IMG/VR virus record: IMGVR_UViG_3300043436_001747
Coordinates: 1-31,614 of that record
Reading direction: 5' to 3' (one strand)
Length of the DNA stretch: 31,614 nucleotides
Origin: a virus
The notes below the pieces were generated by a model that searched no databases, had not been told where the DNA came from, and saw nothing but the letters and a program-made list of their open reading frames with translations. The position numbers were made by a program, and so were the translations under genes. Positions 25,285-31,614 of this stretch are shown here, piece after piece (position 1 is the first letter of the stretch; every line of letters starts with the position of its first letter).

Positions 25285-25653
25285 TTAGTTTTCTATAAAG
25301 TGAGAACTCGTAAGTTTGGTTTCTGCACTGCACCATTTCAGCCACTCTTTTGCAACCGAATCAGAATTATCCCACCATGCGCGAAGGTTCATGCTTTTCC
25401 AATATGAATCCCAAACCCAAAGTTTGTTTTGGTTTGTTGGATAAAGGTAGCATGACAACGCATGGCTAAACTTAGGAGTATTTACTACAAGAACTTTTGC
25501 TTGAATCCCACTTTGTTTCAATGCTTGTGTCATGGCGATTGCTTCTGGCAAGCAAGCATTTTTGTATTTACCGACGAATTGCGGTTGATCTACTGGGGGA
25601 GTAGATGTGCAACTTGTCAGTAAGATAACAAATATGGAAACAAGGAATTTCAT
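25285..25653 (-). CDS. Lipoprotein with a possible transglutaminase-like Cys-His-Asp triad
   Basis: 122 residues. A signal sequence (KFLVSIFVILL) ends at the lipobox LTSC (12-15), so the mature protein is probably anchored to a membrane. Cys34 at the head of a helix (ACLPEAIAMTQAL), His64 after a strand (a KFSHALSCYLY segment) and Asp82 in VWDSYW have the order and rough spacing of the Cys-His-Asp triad of transglutaminase-like cysteine peptidases. The protein is conserved-looking, Trp-rich toward its C-terminus, and starts in an ATGA overlap with the preceding gene. It could be a periplasmic lysis or superinfection-related enzyme. Fold and activity are inferred. Confidence 0.7.
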   Translation of the reverse strand: MKFLVSIFVILLTSCTSTPPVDQPQFVGKYKNACLPEAIAMTQALKQSGIQAKVLVVNTPKFSHALSCYLYPTNQNKLWVWDSYWKSMNLRAWWDNSDSVAKEWLKWCSAETKLTSSHFIEN

Positions 25654-25895
25654 TCTTCAACCCAAGTGTAAATTCCATTTACAACTTTAAGTGCAAATGT
25701 TCCTGTGTCGCTTGGTGGTGTAGGCATACGCTCGGCGACGAGGATGGGAGCCTCGTCAACCCGAACGTAAATCTTGCCGTCCGTCACGTTGATCGCAATT
25801 TCGCGTTCGATCCATTGAGAAGTTGATGGTTTAGCACCGGGGATTAAACTCTGCAATGGGAGGATGCGTGATGGGATTTCGGTTTCGGACGGCAT
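25650..25895 (-). CDS. Small hypothetical protein near the fibre/lysis boundary
   Basis: 81 residues with no signal peptide or membrane segment. The N-terminus is Pro-rich (IPSRILPLQSLIPGAKPS); the remainder has several short beta strands, with EIAINVTDGKIYVRVDEAP in the middle and GTFALKVVNGIYTWVEE at the end. The latter pattern resembles the closing strands of small phage tail or fibre-associated proteins. It starts six bases after the LamG gene's TAA, and its TGA overlaps the next start (ATGA). The function is unknown. Confidence 0.6.
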   Translation of the reverse strand: MPSETEIPSRILPLQSLIPGAKPSTSQWIEREIAINVTDGKIYVRVDEAPILVAERMPTPPSDTGTFALKVVNGIYTWVEE

Positions 25896-25901
25896 TTGAT
25901 T

Positions 25902-26615
25902 TTAGACTCCAAATTTAACTTTTCCGAAGAATTTAACTGGAGCTTGCATTTTGACAAGCGTTGGTTGAGCAACGCCATCAAGTTCCAAACCAGTTCCGTT
26001 GTTATAGAGTTCTGCAACTTCTGCGTCACTTAATGCGCGGTTCCAGATGCCGACTGCGTCGATTGAAGCGGAAAAGGCATCAACACGATCTGCTTCAGAG
26101 CCTAAAACAAGTTGGCTCAAAGATTCAGCCGTGCAAAGCGCGCCTGTTATTGATTCTGAGAAAAAAATTAAATTTCCGTCAACAAATGCTTTAAATGAAG
26201 AATTTGAAGAACTATATACCATAACAACATGGTGATATTGTCCGTCATCTGGGATTGCACTGCCTTCAGCGAAAGAATAAAAACCTCCGCTAGAATCAGT
26301 AAAGAACCCCATTCCGATTTGCGTGCCATCACCCCAACCTGTCACTAGTGAAAAATCGTTACTACCTCCACCCCAAATGCTAAATATCGGAGAGCCTACG
26401 CTATTTTTATACCAGCAAGAAATAGATAGCTCTGAAGTGTTGGCAAGAAACGATGCGTCTCGTGAAAGTGATCCTTGATCAAACACAGCAGCATTCCCAA
26501 TTTTGCCAGAAGCAAAAGAGACGTTGCCGTTGTTGGTGAGGGTGCGGTTGTTGCCGGAGGAGTCGGTGAGGTCGGAGAGTTTATAAAAAGCGCGAAGGTT
26601 GTCTGTTAGTGCCAT
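25902..26615 (-). CDS. LamG/concanavalin-like adhesion protein
   Basis: 237 residues from ATG at 26615. An ATG at 26660 would add 15 residues reaching into the terminator hairpin and is unlikely. LTDNLRAFYKLSDLTDSSGN is the start of a LamG-type jelly-roll, followed by the strand NRTLTNNGNVSFASGKIGNA, then LSISCWYKN, DGQYHHVVMVYSS, FKAFVDGNL and IDAVGIWNRALSDAEVAELYNNG (about 193-215), the last being highly typical of LamG domains in phage and bacterial surface proteins. A short tail ends in a KFFGKVKFGV strand. A virion protein that binds host glycans is likely. It is the first gene after the probable terminator of the coiled-coil fibre gene. Confidence 0.83.
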   Translation of the reverse strand: MALTDNLRAFYKLSDLTDSSGNNRTLTNNGNVSFASGKIGNAAVFDQGSLSRDASFLANTSELSISCWYKNSVGSPIFSIWGGGSNDFSLVTGWGDGTQIGMGFFTDSSGGFYSFAEGSAIPDDGQYHHVVMVYSSSNSSFKAFVDGNLIFFSESITGALCTAESLSQLVLGSEADRVDAFSASIDAVGIWNRALSDAEVAELYNNGTGLELDGVAQPTLVKMQAPVKFFGKVKFGV

Positions 26616-26643
26616 AATATTTAAAAAATAGATTGCCAAAATA

Positions 26644-26674
26644 ACCCTGCCGCTACGCATTGTAACGGCAGGGT
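26644..26674 (-). terminator. Probable intrinsic terminator behind the coiled-coil fibre gene
   Basis: On the minus strand a perfect 9-base stem (ACCCTGCCG with CGGCAGGGT) closes a 13-base loop and is followed by TTATTTT. It lies about 20 bases after the stop of the coiled-coil fibre gene. Stem strength and T-rich tail fit an intrinsic terminator that would end or attenuate transcription before the LamG and lysis genes. The T tract is interrupted by an A, so it may be partial. Confidence 0.7.
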
Positions 26675-26690
26675 GTTATTTAGTTTAGTT
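26674..26690. repeat. 17-base near-perfect direct repeat, left copy
   Basis: TGTTATTTAGTTTAGTT on the plus strand matches TGTTGTTTAGTTTAGTT at 28391-28407 at 16 of 17 positions. The two copies sit just outside the two ends of the coiled-coil fibre gene, in the leader and in the trailer. They may be traces of recombination or shared untranslated elements. Confidence 0.75.
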
Positions 26691-26694
26691 CAGA

Positions 26695-28380
26695 TTAGAA
26701 CGTGCCACCACCGAGGATGAACCCAGTAAGTGTGCTTGTTCCAGAACCGATGATGTTTTGCGAAACAGTGACCGATCCAACAACGTCGAGCGCAGTGGAA
26801 GGAGTTTCAGTTCCGATACCAACTGAACCAGCAGCACCAACGAAAAGCGCAGTTGAACCTGCACCGCTGATTTCCATGCTGGAGGCTTGGAGGTTAACGC
26901 CGCTGATAGAACCACCAGTGATGCTTACATTGCTGGAGTTCTGGGTTGACATTGTGCCAAGACCAGCAATCGTGCCTTCAGCCGACGAAAGGCGGGTCTC
27001 ATGGTTGTCGGTAACGTCGCGGACGCTCTGAACGTCGCTTGTACGAGCAGAAACCTCGTTATCAATTGCAGTCTGGAGCGAGGCTACGGCAGCTTCACGT
27101 GCGGAAACTTCGTCAGCAATATCACTAGCAATCTCCGAAGCGAGGTCGCTGATAGCCGTTTGGCGAGCAGAAACTTCGTTGTCGATTGCAGTTTGCAGAG
27201 CGGCTTCAGCAGCAAGAGCGCGGGTCTCTTCAGCAGCAACAGCAGTGGCCGAGCTTGCAGTCAGGTTGGTGATTGCGTCCGTGAGGGAACCGTCAGCCGA
27301 CTGAAATGCAGACACAACCTCCGTGAGCGAGTCAAGGGCGGCAGGGTCGATGTTGCTCAGAACCGAATCAACACGGCTATTAACAGCCGAGATAGCGGAT
27401 TCACGGGCAGTGGTCTCAGCAGAGATCGCAGCAGCGCGAGCAGTTGCTTCGGCAGAAACAGCGGCGGCACGTGCAGTTTGTTCCGCAGAGATAGCAGCTT
27501 CACGAGCCGATGTTTCGCTAGCGATGTCGTCAGCAAGACCGGATTCAGCAGCTTCGGCGCGGGTTTGTTCTGCGCTAACAGCAGCAATACGAGCAGTTAC
27601 TTCAGCAGCAAGGTCGCTCTCAAGTTCAGCCTCCGCAGCTTCAGCGCGGCTAACTTCACTAGCAAGGTCGCTCTCCAAAGTGCTAACACGGCCAGTCAAG
27701 GTCGTAGCAGCATTTTCAATTGCGATAATGTCTGTCTCAGCTTCACTAACACGTCCTTCGACAATACCAGCAGCAGTCTCAATAGCGGTGCTACGAGTGT
27801 CGTTGGTGTTGGCGCGGCTAACGAGATTGCTGACATCGCCAGTCAGGATGTTGTCAGCGGCGATACGAGCGGCTTCTTCGTCGGAAATATCCGAAGCAAG
27901 TTCAGCTTCAGCGGCTTGAGCGCGAGTAACTTCAGCACCAAGGGCGGATGTCGCCGATGTGCCGAGAGCGGAAATGGCTCCGTTAAGATCAGAATCAGCC
28001 TGTTGAAAAGCTGTTACAACTTCCGAAAGGGAGTCAAGGGCCGCTGCATCCGTGTTGGATACAAGTGCGTCAACTCGGCTGGAGAGATCACTAACAGCAG
28101 TTTGACGTGCAGTAACTTCTGCGTCGAGGGCGGATTGAACTCCACCACTCAGGGACTCAGCGTAGCTACGGGTCGAGAAGTGACCTTCACCAGCGATTGG
28201 GACGATGGCGGTAGCATTACCTGCTCCGTCATTGCCTGTTCCGATGTAGAGGATGTTGTCGTTTTCGTTGTGGGCCAACTCTGCTGTGAGAGCGGATTGC
28301 GGTGCGCCTGCTCCTGCTGGATCACCGAGAAGACGATGACGATTGCTGAAGCGTGTGCGGTTGATGTCGTTGTTTGGCAT
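26695..28380 (-). CDS. Coiled-coil tail-fibre protein
   Basis: 561 residues. The first 80 residues contain LTAELAHNENDNILYIGTG, the N-terminal form seen in many phage fibre and tropism proteins. About residues 85-470 are an almost unbroken series of Ala/Glu/Ser/Arg-rich heptads (repeats such as AEVTARQTAVSDL, AISAEQTARAAAVSAE, ALQTAIDNEVSARQTAISDL), which predict a long parallel coiled coil. The end, about 500-561, has VGIGTETPSTALDVVGSVTV, a strand-rich motif common at fibre tips; no S74 chaperone domain follows. The gene is G+C-richer than its surroundings and uses many C-ending codons, as the capsid gene does. It is set apart by a leader, a terminator and flanking repeats. It probably forms a long trimeric tail fibre. 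Confidence 0.82.
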   Translation of the reverse strand: MPNNDINRTRFSNRHRLLGDPAGAGAPQSALTAELAHNENDNILYIGTGNDGAGNATAIVPIAGEGHFSTRSYAESLSGGVQSALDAEVTARQTAVSDLSSRVDALVSNTDAAALDSLSEVVTAFQQADSDLNGAISALGTSATSALGAEVTRAQAAEAELASDISDEEAARIAADNILTGDVSNLVSRANTNDTRSTAIETAAGIVEGRVSEAETDIIAIENAATTLTGRVSTLESDLASEVSRAEAAEAELESDLAAEVTARIAAVSAEQTRAEAAESGLADDIASETSAREAAISAEQTARAAAVSAEATARAAAISAETTARESAISAVNSRVDSVLSNIDPAALDSLTEVVSAFQSADGSLTDAITNLTASSATAVAAEETRALAAEAALQTAIDNEVSARQTAISDLASEIASDIADEVSAREAAVASLQTAIDNEVSARTSDVQSVRDVTDNHETRLSSAEGTIAGLGTMSTQNSSNVSITGGSISGVNLQASSMEISGAGSTALFVGAAGSVGIGTETPSTALDVVGSVTVSQNIIGSGTSTLTGFILGGGTF

Positions 28381-28452
28381 AATTAGTTTATGTTGTTTAG
28401 TTTAGTTTTTGTGTTTTTGTTTTTCTTGTTGAGTTTTTCAACAATGAAAGTG
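28381..28452 (-). promoter_or_regulatory. 72-base A/C-rich leader with a hairpin before the coiled-coil fibre gene
   Basis: After the stop of the 67-residue gene the minus strand has a perfect 7-base hairpin (TTGTTGA and TCAACAA around AAAAC, plus-strand 28426-28444), followed by a nearly T-free A/C-rich run of about 45 bases up to the ATG. There is no Shine-Dalgarno sequence. Such A-rich, unstructured leaders favour translation in hosts that do not depend on Shine-Dalgarno pairing. The hairpin has no T tract and is not a terminator. I see no convincing promoter, but one in this gap would explain the separate transcript suggested by the terminator. Confidence 0.5.
28391..28407. repeat. 17-base near-perfect direct repeat, right copy
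   Basis: Partner of the copy at 26674-26690 with one mismatch. This copy lies in the untranslated leader of the coiled-coil fibre gene, upstream of its ATG. Confidence 0.75.
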
Positions 28453-28656
28453 TTAATACGATCCAGCTTCTTCGATGTCAACGAAAATCTCGACTGGATC
28501 AAAAATAGTTGGAAGTTCTGATAAATTAATTTCGCTTGCTAAAACTGCATATCTTCCGGGCAGTGGTTGCCACAATGGATACAAGTCTTTATCCCAATCT
28601 GTTAAGAATTCTAACCATCCACCCTCAGTATTGATTACTGCGTATTTCTCAGTCAT
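28453..28656 (-). CDS. Small protein downstream of the collagen-like adhesin
   Basis: 67 residues from ATG at 28656, one base after the preceding TAA (TAATATG). A longer reading from 28896 would overlap the adhesin gene in another frame and has unnatural composition, so it is rejected. The sequence (KYAVINTEGGWLEFLTDWD, then a Pro/Leu-rich YPLWQPLPGRYAVL and a SELPTIFDPVEIFVDIEEAG tail) is compact and acidic with many aromatic residues. I do not recognise the family. It may be a fibre chaperone or a small virion protein by position. Confidence 0.65.
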   Translation of the reverse strand: MTEKYAVINTEGGWLEFLTDWDKDLYPLWQPLPGRYAVLASEINLSELPTIFDPVEIFVDIEEAGSY

Positions 28657-28657
28657 A

Positions 28658-30730
<2,073 letters not shown>

Positions 30731-30732
30731 AA

Positions 30733-31002
30733 TTACGAAATCACTACTTTTATCAAATTAGCGTCATTCACTGTTGGAGGTTGAACGGCATACGTCAATG
30801 TGAGAGTAGCAACAACGGCAGATGCTTTTTTATATACAACAGTAGCAATGTTGTTTGTTGTTCCGTAATATGTCAACGCAAGTTCGTCATACTCTGGAAT
30901 CTGAAATCCCTGCAATCCTGCAAGCGATGTTTCAATTGAATTGACTCCATCTAAAACAAGATGGCGATATTTTGCTGTATCAAGAATCGACGGAATTTCC
31001 AT
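30733..31002 (-). CDS. Small hypothetical protein between capsid and fibre genes
   Basis: 89 residues, with a [19 protein letters not shown] start and a body of alternating strands ([20 protein letters not shown], then an [15 protein letters not shown] segment and NLIKVVIS). It has no signal peptide, membrane segment or catalytic motif. It starts some 20 bases after a hairpin behind the capsid gene. The beta-rich form and position suggest a small virion protein such as a connector or minor fibre part; I cannot name a family. Confidence 0.62.
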   Translation of the reverse strand: MEIPSILDTAKYRHLVLDGVNSIETSLAGLQGFQIPEYDELALTYYGTTNNIATVVYKKASAVVATLTLTYAVQPPTVNDANLIKVVIS

Positions 31003-31024
31003 AATTTAATTTGTAAGCTGATGA

Positions 31025-31056
31025 GGTGGCAGTGTCAACTTAATAACACTGCCACC
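31025..31056 (-). terminator. Hairpin without a T tract behind the capsid gene
   Basis: A perfect 11-base inverted repeat (GGTGGCAGTGT with ACACTGCCACC) encloses a 10-base loop. It starts 17 bases after the capsid stop. The minus strand continues TCATCAGCTTA, with no T run, so this is a weak terminator candidate at best. A processing or stabilising hairpin that raises capsid mRNA over the downstream genes is an alternative. Confidence 0.55.
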
Positions 31057-31073
31057 GATACCAACCTATTTGA

Positions 31074-31614
31074 TTAAGGAATTACGCAAGGCGTAGGATT
31101 GCCATCAAATGGGCAACGACGATAAACAATAGCGCACACGTTTTGTGGGCGAAGTGGCTGAATAGCGCGTTGGATTTGATAGATATGCTGACCGAAGTCA
31201 CCATACAGGTTACAATCGTTGTCGCGGAAGTAAGTCCACTCAAGTTCACCCATGGCGAGTTGAGGAGCGAATTTAAATGTGCCTTCGCCAACATAGTTTT
31301 CTGGAACAAGGCGTTTGAACGCTTCACCAGCGATAACGAACATGACTTCGTATGGAGCGGCAACCCAAGCTGGATTGCGGCGTTGAGCAAAACCATTCGT
31401 AACGGCAGTTGAAACGATTGGGTTGACCAGAGTCAAGACACCAGCAACGTTTGCAGTAGCGCGGAGAGGCTGTTGGTCGATACCAAAAGCAAACCCACGA
31501 TAGCCCATGAACTGATAACCAGAGATGGACTCTTCACCGAGCTTGAAGCTACCAGCGGAGAGATAGAGAAGGTCTTCCTTGACATCAGCGTCATTGCGGA
31601 AGTTCTCGATCTGA
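31074..31614 (-). CDS. Probable major capsid protein, 3' part (5' end outside window)
   Basis: The frame is open to the right edge, giving about 179 residues up to the TAA at 31074. Seen in this part: ENFRNDADVKEDLLYLSAGS at the edge, YQFMGYRGFAFGIDQQPLRA, VSTAVTNGFAQRRNPAWVAA, YEVMFVIAGEAFKRLVPENY and DFGQHIYQIQRAIQPLRP. The sequence is beta-rich, well balanced, without low complexity, and uses codons ending in C more than its neighbours, as highly expressed structural genes often do. The C-terminal part of a phage capsid protein is the best reading, supported by position before the small virion and fibre genes and by the hairpin behind it. Another large structural protein, such as a portal-linked protein, cannot be excluded without the missing end. 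Confidence 0.6.
   Translation of the reverse strand, partial: QIENFRNDADVKEDLLYLSAGSFKLGEESISGYQFMGYRGFAFGIDQQPLRATANVAGVLTLVNPIVSTAVTNGFAQRRNPAWVAAPYEVMFVIAGEAFKRLVPENYVGEGTFKFAPQLAMGELEWTYFRDNDCNLYGDFGQHIYQIQRAIQPLRPQNVCAIVYRRCPFDGNPTPCVIP

Noticed and set aside
26616-26660. Upstream ATG for the LamG protein
   Set aside because: It would put the start inside the terminator hairpin and add 15 residues that do not belong to the LamG domain. ATG at 26615 leads straight into the domain.
27001-28386. Long plus-strand open frame of 461 codons opposite the coiled-coil fibre gene
   Set aside because: It mirrors the repetitive codons of the fibre gene and has an unnatural Ser/Arg/Cys-rich composition with no family pattern. 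The minus-strand protein has clear fibre motifs.

Overview
The window is a gene-dense piece of a tailed double-stranded DNA phage (or prophage) genome, most like a short-tailed podovirus. I recognise 34 coding sequences, all on the minus strand, so transcription runs from the right end of the window to the left. Both ends cut a gene. No stretch longer than about 80 bases is free of genes. I saw no tRNA, rRNA, integrase, CRISPR array or replication gene.

In order of transcription (right to left): the 3' part of a probable major capsid protein; a small virion protein; a collagen-like, glycine-rich fibre; a coiled-coil fibre bounded by a terminator and short direct repeats; a LamG-domain protein; a lysis cassette (lipoprotein with a possible Cys-His-Asp triad, XhlA-like membrane protein, small lipoprotein, holin-like protein, CHAP endolysin); a metallophosphoesterase with a translationally coupled HNH endonuclease; a small DNA-binding-like protein and a SprT-like mini-metalloprotease; two more collagen-like fibres and a run of small tail/fibre proteins; two small proteins of unclear role; the head-tail adaptor and nozzle proteins; a block of internal-virion-like Gln/Ala-rich proteins in two duplicated pairs, split by a PP-loop (PAPS-reductase-like) and YkgJ-like cysteine-cluster pair; and a very large polyvalent protein (at least 1949 residues) that runs off the left edge.

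The layout suggests a virion with an elaborate adhesion apparatus (three collagen-like stalks with different heads, a LamG protein, a carbohydrate-binding-like tail protein) and an injected protein set that ends in the polyvalent protein. That protein carries an HExxH motif and two ADP-ribosyltransferase-like regions, separated by repeated I-[NQ]-F-[ML]-P-[AE] motifs, and probably acts on the host at entry.

The host cannot be named. Most genes lack a clear Shine-Dalgarno sequence and start 0 to 3 bases after the previous TAA (TAATATG, TAAAATG, TAATTATG), with A/T-rich leaders. This fits hosts that rely little on Shine-Dalgarno pairing, such as Bacteroidota and some other environmental phyla. 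Two predicted lipoproteins in the lysis region suggest a Gram-negative envelope. Both points are inference.
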